DNA of 27,399 nt, from positions 1 through 27,399 of the forward strand of contig JARFPW010000099.1 in assembly GCA_029288095.1 (NCBI GenBank), in the 5' to 3' direction. The translations under genes and the position numbers were made by a program. This stretch comes from Gemmatimonadota bacterium. GTDB taxonomy: Bacteria; Gemmatimonadota; Gemmatimonadetes; Palauibacterales; Palauibacteraceae. Under the pieces are notes generated by a model. It was given only the letters and a program-made list of their open reading frames with translations. It was not told where the DNA came from and made no database searches. The first letter of the stretch is position 1. Every line of letters begins with the position of its first letter. Positions 7,791 to 15,040 of this stretch are shown one piece after another.

Positions 7791-7804
7791 GTTTCACGTG
7801 AAAC
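7791..7804. promoter_or_regulatory. parS centromere site 1
   Basis: GTTTCACGTGAAAC is a perfect 14-bp palindrome identical to the core of the widely conserved bacterial parS, TGTTTCACGTGAAACA. With flanking bases it matches 15 of 16 positions. It lies just after mnmG and about 250 bp before parA, where ParB would load and spread. Confidence 0.95.
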
Positions 7805-7837
7805 ATCGCTCCAGGCTTTTTCCCGTGGTGGCCTTGG

Positions 7838-7851
7838 ACCCGAACTCGGGT
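7838..7851 (+). terminator. Possible weak terminator after mnmG
   Basis: ACCCG-AACT-CGGGT forms a 5-bp stem with a 4-nt loop, followed by TCTTCC. The stem is short and the downstream tract is not a clean U-run, so termination here would be inefficient at best. It lies between the two parS sites. Confidence 0.25.
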
Positions 7852-7887
7852 TCTTCCGTCGTCGGTTTTGTGGCGTACTTATGCACC

Positions 7888-7901
7888 GTTTCACGTGAAA
7901 C
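7888..7901. promoter_or_regulatory. parS centromere site 2
   Basis: This is a second exact copy of GTTTCACGTGAAAC, 97 bp after the first. The flanking bases (C on both sides) fit the 16-bp consensus slightly less well. Two close parS sites directly upstream of parAB should form a strong ParB nucleation point near the origin. Confidence 0.95.
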
Positions 7902-7943
7902 CGTGCGATAAGGCCCCGTCGAGCTTCCCGCGATTCACGTCGT

Positions 7944-7972
7944 TTGGTAATGCTGCGGTAGCGCTGTATATT
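7944..7972 (+). promoter_or_regulatory. Predicted promoter of the parA operon
   Basis: TTGGTA (7944-7949), a 17-bp spacer and TATATT (7967-7972) resemble a housekeeping promoter. It lies 43 bp after parS site 2, inside the range of ParB spreading. The predicted leader of about 80 nt contains an inverted repeat, CCGGCG (7991-7996) with CGCCGG (8011-8016), which could form a hairpin. Confidence 0.5.
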
Positions 7973-8057
7973 CGCTTTCCCCATGTGATCCCGGCGGTGA
8001 TGCCGATATGCGCCGGAATCTCAGAAGTTTACCCGAGAAACGGGCGGGAACAGGTCC

Positions 8058-8846
8058 TTGGGACGCATTATCGCGATTGCCAACCAAAAAGGCGGTGTCG
8101 GAAAGACGACTACCGCCGTGAACCTGGGTGCGTCGCTCGCGATCGCTGAGAAACGCACCCTGGTCGTCGATTCGGACCCTCAGAGTAACGCGTCAAGCGG
8201 ACTGGGGGTGGAACTGGACCCTCAGAGACCTGATCTGTACGACTGCCTGGTAGACGGAGCACCGATTGCCGAGGCCATTCGCACGTCCGTTCATTTTCCC
8301 ATGCTGGACATGATTCCCGCACGCCGCGACCTCGCCGGGGCGGAGTTGGAGCTGATCGACCGGGCGCAACGAGAGCGCGTGCTGCGCTCTGCGCTCGAAT
8401 CGGTGCGCGACGGGTACGACTACATACTGATCGATTCACCCCCATCGCTCGGCCTGCTGACCCTGAACGCCCTGGTAGCTGCCGACACCGTACTTATCCC
8501 CATTCAATGCGAGTTCTATGCGCTGGAAGGGCTCAGTCAACTGTTGAACACTGTGCGAATCGTGCAGCGAAACATGAACCGGAAGTTGGGAATCGAGGGT
8601 GTTCTTCTGACGATGTATGATTCCCGGCTCAATCTATCGAAGCAGGTAAAGGGAGAGGCGGAGGAGTACTTCGGGGCGAAGGTCTTCAAGACCTGGATTC
8701 CGCGGAATGTGCGACTCGCAGAGGCGCCGAGCTTCGGCCAGCCCATCGCACTGTACGACGTGTTATCGACCGGCGCCCGGGGCTACCTGAGTCTCGCAGC
8801 CGAAATCGTCAGGAAGGACGAGAGAAAGCAGGCCAGCGTTGCCTAA
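8058..8846 (+). CDS. parA: Chromosome-partitioning ATPase ParA (Soj)
   Basis: ParA is a deviant Walker ATPase that binds DNA non-specifically as an ATP dimer and moves ParB-parS complexes. The protein has 262 residues and opens MGRIIAIANQKGGVGKTTTA, which includes the deviant Walker A motif KGGVGKTT. VVDSDPQSNASSGLG (Walker A') and YILIDSPPSLGLLTLNAL (Walker B region) follow. The TTG start at 8058 is chosen because the family begins just before RIIAIANQK; GGGAA at 8046-8050 lies about 8 nt upstream. There is no N-terminal HTH, as expected for a chromosomal Soj-type protein. Its end overlaps the start of parB. Confidence 0.97.
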   Translation: MGRIIAIANQKGGVGKTTTAVNLGASLAIAEKRTLVVDSDPQSNASSGLGVELDPQRPDLYDCLVDGAPIAEAIRTSVHFPMLDMIPARRDLAGAELELIDRAQRERVLRSALESVRDGYDYILIDSPPSLGLLTLNALVAADTVLIPIQCEFYALEGLSQLLNTVRIVQRNMNRKLGIEGVLLTMYDSRLNLSKQVKGEAEEYFGAKVFKTWIPRNVRLAEAPSFGQPIALYDVLSTGARGYLSLAAEIVRKDERKQASVA

Positions 8847-9738
8847 GAATGACTCGCGACTCGGAAAGGGACTCGGCGCGCTCCTCGGCGACGTTCTCGA
8901 GGTGCCAGCCGGTACGGAGGTGCCGGTTGAAGACGTGGAAGTCGCACAGATCGAGCCCAATCGCTTCCAGCCCAGATCTGATTTCGATCCGTCGGCTATT
9001 TCGCAGCTTCGGGCATCAATCAAGCAGAACGGACTCATCCAGCCCCTCGTAGTGCGCAGGACCCCGGGCGGATTCGAGCTCGTCGCCGGCGAGCGGCGAT
9101 TGCGTGCGGTCCGCGACCTCGGGTGGGAGCGGGTCCCCGCCGTAATCCGCGAGCTCAGTGACGAAGCGATGCTGGTCCTGGCCCTGGTGGAGAACCTCCA
9201 GAGGGAGAACCTCAATCCGGTCGAGGAAGCTGCCGCGTTTCAGCAGTTGATCGACGGCTTCGGGTTCACGCAGCGCGAAGTCGCCAAGCGAGTCGGTCGC
9301 GACAGATCGACCGTTTCTAACACGTTACGATTATTGACGTTACCGGCTTCCGTTCGCGACATGCTCGTAACGGGAGAGTTGACAGCAGGTCACGCACGGG
9401 CCGTCCTGGTGCTCGATGATGAGGCGACTCAGCTCGCGCTGGCTCGGGATATCGCGAAACTCGGACTGTCTGTTCGTGATGCCGAGCGCCGAGCAAAACG
9501 CGCCACAGGATCCGGTACGAAACGGCGCGCGGTTCAAGCACGGGATACTGAGGACCCCGTTGTGAGGCGGGCCTCCACCTTGTTGGGGCGCTCATTCGGA
9601 ACAGGTGTCGAGATTCGGCTCAAGGGCAAGCAGAAGGGTGAGATCAGGATTCCGTTTCACGACGCGGAAGACTTCGAGCGCCTGCTTCGGCGTTTGCTTG
9701 ATGCTGAGGCAACAGAATTGTTCGACAGCGACGCATGA
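8839..9738 (+). CDS. parB: Chromosome-partitioning protein ParB (Spo0J)
   Basis: ParB is a CTP-dependent clamp that loads at parS and spreads along DNA; it stimulates ParA and helps load SMC. The 299-residue protein starts with RLGKGLGALLGD, the ParA-interacting N-terminus. The CTP-binding boxes VAGERRLRAV and ENLQRENLNP follow, then an HTH region (FTQREVAKRVGRDRSTVSNTLRLL) that reads parS, and a C-terminal dimerisation domain. The TTG start at 8839 overlaps the parA stop by 8 nt. Its targets are the two parS sites upstream of parA. The stop overlaps the next gene as ATGA. Confidence 0.97.
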   Translation: MPKNDSRLGKGLGALLGDVLEVPAGTEVPVEDVEVAQIEPNRFQPRSDFDPSAISQLRASIKQNGLIQPLVVRRTPGGFELVAGERRLRAVRDLGWERVPAVIRELSDEAMLVLALVENLQRENLNPVEEAAAFQQLIDGFGFTQREVAKRVGRDRSTVSNTLRLLTLPASVRDMLVTGELTAGHARAVLVLDDEATQLALARDIAKLGLSVRDAERRAKRATGSGTKRRAVQARDTEDPVVRRASTLLGRSFGTGVEIRLKGKQKGEIRIPFHDAEDFERLLRRLLDAEATELFDSDA

Positions 9739-10505
9739 CCGGCCGCAGATGGTCCGTAATGGTCACGCGCGACGACGCGACCAACACCAGGCGTTTCAAC
9801 CTGACGATCGGTCGGATTGCGTGGGTTGTGGGGTTCGCGATTCTCGGCGGGGGCGCGGGGCTCGTCGCTCTGGGACGGTGGAGCGTCCAGCGCAGTATTC
9901 CGGAAAGGGTAGCCGTGTTGCAGCAGGAGGTCGATTCCCTGCAGACGGAGAATGCTCAAGTCGCGTTGCTGGCGTCGCGGCTGGCCGACCTGGAGCGATC
10001 CTATGGCCGCCTGCGAGAGGTGATGGGCGGTGATGTGGAACCCTCTGCCCGCGACATATTGCTGCCGCCCATTGCTTCTGGTGGAGACGTCGTTCCGAGC
10101 CGGCAGGTAGGGAGTGCACAACCTGCGGTATGGCCGCTCGTCGAGGCCGGCTTCATCACGCGCACGTTCGGTGACAGTGTGCCAGGAGAGGGCCCGCATA
10201 TCGGCCTCGACATCGCGATTCCCGTTGGGTCGTATGTTCGGTCAGCCGGCACAGGAGTCGTAGCGGAATCCGGCGAGGATCAGGAGTACGGTTGGTATGT
10301 GCGGGTAGAACACCAGGGGGGCCTGACGGCTCTCTATGCCCACAACTCATGGACGTTCGTAGTTGCCGGAGATTCGGTGGAAGCAGGTGAAGTCATCGCG
10401 CTGTCCGGAAACACGGGTCGCTCGACGGCACCGCATCTGCACCTGGAGTTCGAAAGAGATGGAGTGGCGATCGACCCGCTCCCGTTCGTGGCGGGACGGT
10501 TGTAG
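9735..10505 (+). CDS. Membrane-anchored LytM/M23-family peptidoglycan endopeptidase
   Basis: M23 metallopeptidases cut peptide cross-links in peptidoglycan. The 256-residue protein has a membrane segment at about residues 25-47, a coiled coil (about 55-96, LQQEVDSLQTENAQVALL) and a C-terminal LytM domain from about 135. The zinc ligands are intact: H155 and D159 in HIGLD, and H236 in HLHLEF, with H203 in YAHN as the further active-site histidine. It should therefore be catalytic, unlike EnvC/NlpD-type activators. The ATG overlaps the parB stop (ATGA), so translation is coupled to parB, and the bactofilin gene follows after 36 bp. This suggests periplasmic wall remodelling linked to segregation or cell shape. 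Confidence 0.9.
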   Translation: MTGRRWSVMVTRDDATNTRRFNLTIGRIAWVVGFAILGGGAGLVALGRWSVQRSIPERVAVLQQEVDSLQTENAQVALLASRLADLERSYGRLREVMGGDVEPSARDILLPPIASGGDVVPSRQVGSAQPAVWPLVEAGFITRTFGDSVPGEGPHIGLDIAIPVGSYVRSAGTGVVAESGEDQEYGWYVRVEHQGGLTALYAHNSWTFVVAGDSVEAGEVIALSGNTGRSTAPHLHLEFERDGVAIDPLPFVAGRL

Positions 10506-10541
10506 CCATTCGAGTTCAGTTCCGAAAAAGGATAGGCACGA

Positions 10542-10979
10542 ATGTCAAAGAACAGGTCGGATGTACCGCGGGAACTTGGAGATGTGGTGTCGGTCATTGG
10601 GCCGGGGATGAAGGTCGTTGGGGACGTCAGCAGCGACGGGACAATCCGGGTCGAGGGTCGCGTCGACGGCTCGATAAACACGACGAAGAGCGTGGTAGTG
10701 GGTAAAGACGGCACCGTGAAAGGCGACATTACGACCCAGGACGCCATAGTCGCGGGCAAGGTGAACGGTAGCGTCACGGCCGAGAGTCGCATCGAGCTCC
10801 AGGCCACCTGCCGAGTTCAAGGCGACATTCGCAGTCGCAGAGTGAAACTCGACGAAGGCGGCCAGGTTGACGGCCAATTGCACATGGGTGCGGCCAAGGC
10901 TACGCCCGCTGCAGCAGGCTCTCGGCCAGTTGGGGAGAAGCCTGAAACCGTGCAGAAGCAGGAAGCCAAGATCAACTGA
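10542..10979 (+). CDS. Bactofilin-family polymer-forming cytoskeletal protein
   Basis: Bactofilins polymerise without nucleotide into filaments at the membrane and position cell-wall or segregation proteins. The 145-residue protein has a short N-terminal tail (SKNRSDVPRELGDVV), a beta-helical core (about residues 20-115) with the repeated strand pattern IGPGMKVVGDVSSDGTIRVEGRVDG, and a flexible Ala/Lys/Glu-rich tail. The Gly-x-Val/Ile spacing of the beta-helix is clear. A purine-rich AAAAGGATAGG precedes the ATG. It is the last gene of the parA-parB-M23-bactofilin run. M23 peptidases and bactofilins act together in Helicobacter, and bactofilins organise ParABS in Myxococcus, so a joint role here is a reasonable inference. 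Confidence 0.92.
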   Translation: MSKNRSDVPRELGDVVSVIGPGMKVVGDVSSDGTIRVEGRVDGSINTTKSVVVGKDGTVKGDITTQDAIVAGKVNGSVTAESRIELQATCRVQGDIRSRRVKLDEGGQVDGQLHMGAAKATPAAAGSRPVGEKPETVQKQEAKIN

Positions 10980-10994
10980 ACGATCTTCGTAATA

Positions 10995-11059
10995 TGTGTA
11001 TTGTCAGCGGGTTACGGTACGTGACCTTCCGTGGCGACTTATCCACATATGTCTCCACA
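10995..11059 (+). promoter_or_regulatory. Consensus DnaA box with two weaker neighbours
   Basis: TTATCCACA at 11039-11047 is an exact consensus DnaA box. GTCTCCACA at 11051-11059, one helical turn on and in the same orientation, matches 7 of 9. TGTGTATTG at 10995-11003 is a 7/9 match on the other strand. All lie in the 183-bp gap between the bactofilin and antiporter genes; I see no gene or clear terminator in that gap. Possible roles are a DnaA-regulated promoter, a DnaA-titration site or an origin element. Confidence 0.45.
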
Positions 11060-11162
11060 GGTGCGCGGGGCAGTGCACGCATGCCTGGGACCAGGGTAGG
11101 GGTGAATGGGATCGAGCAAGCAAGTCGGGTTCGAGTCTGTTGATCGGCGCATACACCGCTAG

Positions 11163-12098
11163 ATGACACTCCACGTCCTGCTGTTTGTGGTCGGCCTGAC
11201 GACCCTGACGCTCGGCGCGGATTGGCTTGTCACAGGTGCGTCGCGCGTAGCGTCTCATTATGGCGTCAGTCCGTTGATGGTCGGCCTGACCATCGTGGCC
11301 TTCGGAACATCGGCACCTGAGCTGGTCGTCTCCGCCGCCGCGTCGTTCCAGGGAAGAGGAGGTCTGGCGGTAGGCAACATCATGGGGTCGACCGTTGCCA
11401 ACGTCGGATTGATCGTCGGCATCGGTGCCCTGATTCGACCGATCGTGGTCCACCAGCGGCTTCTACAGCGCGAAACACCTCTTCTGGTGTTCGTGCTCCT
11501 CATCGTGATGCTGCTGTCGTTCAACGGCGAACTCGGCCGCCTGGACGGTCTTCTGCTTCTCGGCGGATTCGGCGTATATCTCTACAGACTAAGCAGATGG
11601 GGCGTCAGCGCGGCCGAGCCCATCAGCAATGTCGAGTCGACGGTCCGGCCCGGTGGGCGGATGTACGTGAATTGGATCCGGGTCGCTCTCGGCGTGGTCC
11701 TGCTGGTGATCGGGGCCCGCTGGCTCGTCGACTCGGCGATCAACCTCGCCCGCATGCTGGATATACCCGAAGAGGTCATCGGTGCGACGGCCGTGGCCAT
11801 CGGGACATCCATTCCCGAGCTTGCCTCCACGATTGCAGCAGCGCTCAGGGGCATGGGCGACATCGTGATGGGAAACATCATCGGATCCAATATCTTCAAT
11901 CTCGGCCTCGTTCTCGGCACGGCCGCCCTGGTGAACCCCCTCGAGTTGCCCCCGTTCACGGTGGTGGCGGAAGTCGTCCCGGCCCTCGTGTTCTGTCTCG
12001 CATTGATCCCGCTTGCCATGAGCGGATCTCGCGTGTCCCGATTCGAGGGAGGCCTCCTGCTTACCGGCTACGTCGCGTTCATCACCATCATCCTCTAG
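11163..12098 (+). CDS. Calcium/sodium:cation antiporter, CaCA family (YrbG-like)
   Basis: This is an integral membrane exchanger that moves Ca2+ or a similar cation against Na+ or H+. The 311-residue, very hydrophobic protein has about ten membrane segments and the two inverted alpha-repeats of the family: GTSAPE (48-53) with GNIMGSTVAN (71-80), and GTSIPE (214-219) with GNIIGSNIFN (237-246). Glutamates 53 and 219 are the expected ion-binding residues. A central loop (about 143-170) joins the halves. The ATG at 11163 starts directly at the first membrane helix. Exact ion specificity cannot be read from the sequence. Confidence 0.92.
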   Translation: MTLHVLLFVVGLTTLTLGADWLVTGASRVASHYGVSPLMVGLTIVAFGTSAPELVVSAAASFQGRGGLAVGNIMGSTVANVGLIVGIGALIRPIVVHQRLLQRETPLLVFVLLIVMLLSFNGELGRLDGLLLLGGFGVYLYRLSRWGVSAAEPISNVESTVRPGGRMYVNWIRVALGVVLLVIGARWLVDSAINLARMLDIPEEVIGATAVAIGTSIPELASTIAAALRGMGDIVMGNIIGSNIFNLGLVLGTAALVNPLELPPFTVVAEVVPALVFCLALIPLAMSGSRVSRFEGGLLLTGYVAFITIIL

Positions 12099-12219
12099 CA
12101 CCTTACCCGGCGCTGCCGCCCGGCGCGTCTGGATACCAGCAAATCCCACGCATACAGGCCTTCCCGTGGACCCCACCAACAAGTAAAGTAGACAAAGCGA
12201 GTTCGTAAAGGAGATTTCG

Positions 12220-12444
12220 ATGTCCACTTCCGTGAAGATGAGCAGCAAAAACCAGATCGTCGTCCCGAGCGAGGCCCGAAAAGCCCTTGGACTCAAACCC
12301 GGCGAGCGGCTTCTGGTGACGTTGCGGGATGACGACGTCATCGAAATGCGCAAGGCGGCCGCCGATCCCGCAGCGCGCCTGGAGGGTCTGATCCCAGCAT
12401 CCGGCGACGACGATGGTCTGTGGCCCGAGGTTCGCGGTGGCTGA
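12220..12444 (+). CDS. SpoVT/AbrB-fold antitoxin-like DNA-binding protein (VapB-like)
   Basis: The 74-residue protein has a swapped-hairpin AbrB domain at residues 5-45 (SSKNQIVVPSEARKALGLKPGERL), typical of VapB and MazE antitoxins, and a short acidic Gly/Asp/Trp-containing tail that would wrap the toxin. It has a strong ribosome binding site (AAAGGAGA, 12207-12213). The next gene, encoding a PIN-domain protein, overlaps its end by 8 nt, the standard antitoxin-first layout. As an AbrB-type protein it probably represses its own promoter in the preceding 121 bp, where I see no clear operator. Confidence 0.85.
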   Translation: MSTSVKMSSKNQIVVPSEARKALGLKPGERLLVTLRDDDVIEMRKAAADPAARLEGLIPASGDDDGLWPEVRGG

Positions 12445-12925
12445 CGCCAACGATCTGCGTTCGGTGCTGACCGAAGCGGAACGGATCCACGTCGACGCCA
12501 GTGTTCTCGCACTGCATATCCTCGGTCACCCGCGCTACCTGCCGCTGACCCGCCTGTTGTTCAGCCTGCTGTCGGAGGACAGGGTGCGGGCGAGTACCTC
12601 GGCCGTCTCGGTCTATCAGCTGCTGGTCGAGGCGTATCGACGTGGCGAAGGAGATACGGCGCGGAAGGCAGAGCAACACCTGTCGACGATACCGGGCCTG
12701 GATGTCATCCCGATGACGTCGGCGATCGCCAGGCAAGCGGCTGAGGTACGTGCCCAACTCGGGGGCAGCGTAGAGCGAGCGATTCAGATCGCCACGGCAC
12801 TCGGGGGCCGGGCCGAAGTCTACCTCACACAGCACTCGGCGTTTCGACGCGTGGCGGGAATGAAGGTCGAGTCGCTGGACCTGTACTCTGCTGCGGAGCC
12901 CTCGTCACAAGGACCGGTACAGTAG
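12437..12925 (+). CDS. PIN-domain protein, VapC-like, with degenerate active site
   Basis: PIN-domain toxins are Mg2+-dependent RNases whose active site uses three or four acidic residues. I start at GTG 12437, 6 nt after GAGG (12427-12430), giving 162 residues; an ATG at 12413 is the longer option. D20 (HVDASVLAL) and E65 (YQLLVEAYRRG) match the first two acids. The third-acid region reads SVERAIQIATAL, with Arg where DA is usual and a Glu one residue earlier. The fourth reads LTQHSAF in place of LTND. Activity may be reduced or lost, or the site may have shifted. The 3' end overlaps the convergent DUF1015 gene by 21 nt. Confidence 0.8.
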   Translation: MADANDLRSVLTEAERIHVDASVLALHILGHPRYLPLTRLLFSLLSEDRVRASTSAVSVYQLLVEAYRRGEGDTARKAEQHLSTIPGLDVIPMTSAIARQAAEVRAQLGGSVERAIQIATALGGRAEVYLTQHSAFRRVAGMKVESLDLYSAAEPSSQGPVQ

Positions 12926-14134
12926 TCCCGACGGCATCTTTGGTTCGAAGTATGTCGACTTCGGCGGGAGGCGAAGCCCCGCCGTCGTCGCCTTCCATAC
13001 AGCCTCCAAGCTGACCGGCGGCAACAGGAAAACAGCGCCTCGGTCGCCCGCCCGCCGCGCAGCCTCCTCGGGATCCCGGTGGTACTCCAGGATGCCATCA
13101 TGTGCAGCGGCGTCCGCGTCCGTATCCAGCAACTCCCGCACGACACAAACGTCGAACTGGACGGCGGCGATTGCAGCTCCCGGATCCGCGTGCTCCTCGC
13201 CGCCGCTCGCTCGCGGCGGCAAAGCATGCGCCTCGCCGGTTCTCAACAAGACGAGCGCAGATGAGGTGGTCGCCGCCACGACGGCCGCATCAGATGGCGA
13301 TAGCCGTCCGAGGGGTGCGACCTCGAACGAGGTTGCCAGCCCGTCCAACAGGTCCTCACCGACTTCGGCCGGCAGCGCCGTCACAGTTCGATGCGTGGGC
13401 TGAATTACGAGACCCGGATCCGCCTCGCTGACGACGCACACCAGCATCTTCCCGGCCTCCTCCGTGCCCAGCTGCCGAGCCGCTTCCAGGGCCGTCTCGT
13501 ACCGGTGATGGCCGTCCGCGATCAACAACGGTCGGCGGTTCACGATTCGGCACAGCTCCACGGCCGATGGTCCGACCACCCTCCAGAGAGCGTGACGGAT
13601 TCCGTCCGGGGTGCACCCGAGAGCGGCCGGCTCCCCCGACTCCGTTGCCGCACGCAGCGCCTCCAGCAGGAGTGCTTCCGGGTCCTGGCCAGCCATGAAC
13701 ACCGGCGACAGCTGCGTCATCGTCGCCAGCGTGAGTGCCAACCTGTCCCGTTTCGGTCCCGCGTGGGTCCTCTCGTGCGGCAGGACCTCGCCGCGGTCGA
13801 GCGGGACCAGGTCCAGAGCCCCGAACATCGCCAGCCGGGCAATCGGGGTGCCTGCCTGTTCGTACTCCTGGCGGTAGACATAGACACCCGGTTCCGAATC
13901 GGCGGCCAGAACGCCGGCCTCTTTCCAGGACGCCAGAACCTTGGCCGCCTCGGCGTACCGGTCCTCGGTACCGCCCTCCGGCAGAACGACGCGAACGGCG
14001 TTGTAGGGACTTCGGGATCGCAACTCAGCAGCCTGCGCGGAATCGATCACGTCATAGGGTGGGGCCAGAACGTCTTCGAGATTTCCGGCCTGAGGCGTGT
14101 AGCGAAGCGCCGGGAAGGGCGAGAGTCGGGGCAT
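12905..14134 (-). CDS. DUF1015 family protein
   Basis: This conserved cytosolic protein has no settled biochemical function. Its 409 residues show the family blocks: an N-terminal FPALRYTP...VLAPPYDVI (APPYDVI at 24-30), PHERTHAGPKRDRL (119-132), and ADGHHRYETA (206-215), the most conserved segment, which looks like a ligand- or metal-binding site. Length is normal. It stands alone on the minus strand, is divergent from the HAD phosphatase gene across 123 bp, and converges on the PIN gene. DUF1015 genes often lie near amino-acid metabolism genes in other genomes, but this neighbourhood gives no such hint. Confidence 0.88.
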   Translation of the reverse strand: MPRLSPFPALRYTPQAGNLEDVLAPPYDVIDSAQAAELRSRSPYNAVRVVLPEGGTEDRYAEAAKVLASWKEAGVLAADSEPGVYVYRQEYEQAGTPIARLAMFGALDLVPLDRGEVLPHERTHAGPKRDRLALTLATMTQLSPVFMAGQDPEALLLEALRAATESGEPAALGCTPDGIRHALWRVVGPSAVELCRIVNRRPLLIADGHHRYETALEAARQLGTEEAGKMLVCVVSEADPGLVIQPTHRTVTALPAEVGEDLLDGLATSFEVAPLGRLSPSDAAVVAATTSSALVLLRTGEAHALPPRASGGEEHADPGAAIAAVQFDVCVVRELLDTDADAAAHDGILEYHRDPEEAARRAGDRGAVFLLPPVSLEAVWKATTAGLRLPPKSTYFEPKMPSGLLYRSL

Positions 14135-14181
14135 GAAAGGCGTCTTCGGGTTTGACGTTTGGGCACGTCGATCTAGGTTCT

Positions 14182-14199
14182 CCCCGACGACGATCGGGG
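14182..14199. repeat. Inverted repeat between the DUF1015 and HAD genes
   Basis: CCCCGA (14182-14187) and TCGGGG (14194-14199) form a perfect 6-bp inverted repeat around CGACGA. It lies in the 123-bp divergent gap, 48 bp from the DUF1015 start and 59 bp from the HAD start. It could be an operator for either gene or an RNA hairpin in a leader. It lacks a U-tract, so a terminator is unlikely. Confidence 0.4.
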
Positions 14200-14257
14200 T
14201 CGATGGAGCGCAAGCTCCGACCGTCTATTCCCGGAGGCAAGAGGGGGACTCGGACGC

Positions 14258-15031
14258 GTGGACATATCGGGCTTTCTGATCGACCTGGACGGAACCCTGT
14301 ATCAGGGAAGCCGGCTGATCCCGGGCGCTGTCGAGGCGGTCGACCGGCTGCGCGCCGACCAGGTGCCGATACTGTTCACTACCAACACGAGCCGGAAGTC
14401 CCAGGCCGATATCCTCACCTTCCTGGCGGATCTGGGGTTTCAGGCCCGCAAGGAGGAGATCTTCTCGGCACCCGTGGCCGCGGCAGAGTGGTTGGCCGGT
14501 CAAGGCATCAACCAAATCCAGCTCCTCGTTCCCGAGTCCACGCACGACGATTTTCGACAATTCACGATTACTGACGATCAACCTGAAGCAGTTCTGGTAG
14601 GTGACCTTGGCGCCGGGTTCACGTTCGAGCGACTGAACGAGGCGTTTCGCTCCCTGCGTGCAGGTGCCCGGCTAGTCGCGATCCACCGCAACAGGTTCTG
14701 GATCCCGGATGCGGTCCTGACACTCGACGCGGGGCCGTTCGTCGCCGCCCTGGAGTATGGAGCCGGTGTGGAGGCGACCCTCGTGGGCAAACCGTCACCA
14801 GCGTTCTTCCATACGGCGGCCGCCCGGACCGGGGCTGAGCTGGGAGGGCTGGCCGTCGTCGGTGACGATGTCGAGAGCGACATCAAGGGCGCGCGCCTGG
14901 CCGGCCTGACGGCGATCCAGGTGCGGACGGGGAAATTCGACACGCTGCGCAACGCGGAGGTGCCGAGTGAACACCAGGCACATCGGGTCATCGATTCGAT
15001 ACGGGACCTGCCGGGCTTGCTGCATGACTGA
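14258..15031 (+). CDS. HAD superfamily (subfamily IIA) phosphatase
   Basis: HAD-IIA enzymes, such as NagD and LHPP-like phosphatases, dephosphorylate small molecules. The 257-residue protein has motif I DLDGT (D9 nucleophile, D11 acid/base), motif II TTN (41-43), the motif III lysine in GKPS (K178) and motif IV VGDDVESDIKGA (203-208), with a C2-type cap between motifs II and III. All catalytic residues are present. The start is GTG 14258, preceded by GAGGGGG (14241-14247). The layout resembles the LHPP-like group of HAD-IIA, but the substrate cannot be predicted. The M14 peptidase gene starts about 10 nt downstream, so the two may share a transcript. Confidence 0.9.
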   Translation: MDISGFLIDLDGTLYQGSRLIPGAVEAVDRLRADQVPILFTTNTSRKSQADILTFLADLGFQARKEEIFSAPVAAAEWLAGQGINQIQLLVPESTHDDFRQFTITDDQPEAVLVGDLGAGFTFERLNEAFRSLRAGARLVAIHRNRFWIPDAVLTLDAGPFVAALEYGAGVEATLVGKPSPAFFHTAAARTGAELGGLAVVGDDVESDIKGARLAGLTAIQVRTGKFDTLRNAEVPSEHQAHRVIDSIRDLPGLLHD

Positions 15032-15040
15032 CCGGCGCCG

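Noticed and set aside
11589..12512. A 307-codon minus-strand open frame across the antiporter and antitoxin genes
   Set aside because: It opposes two recognisable genes and their gap; its product is Arg/Gly-rich without motifs.
13391..14155. A 254-codon plus-strand open frame opposite the DUF1015 gene
   Set aside because: The minus-strand frame carries all conserved DUF1015 blocks; this one shows none.
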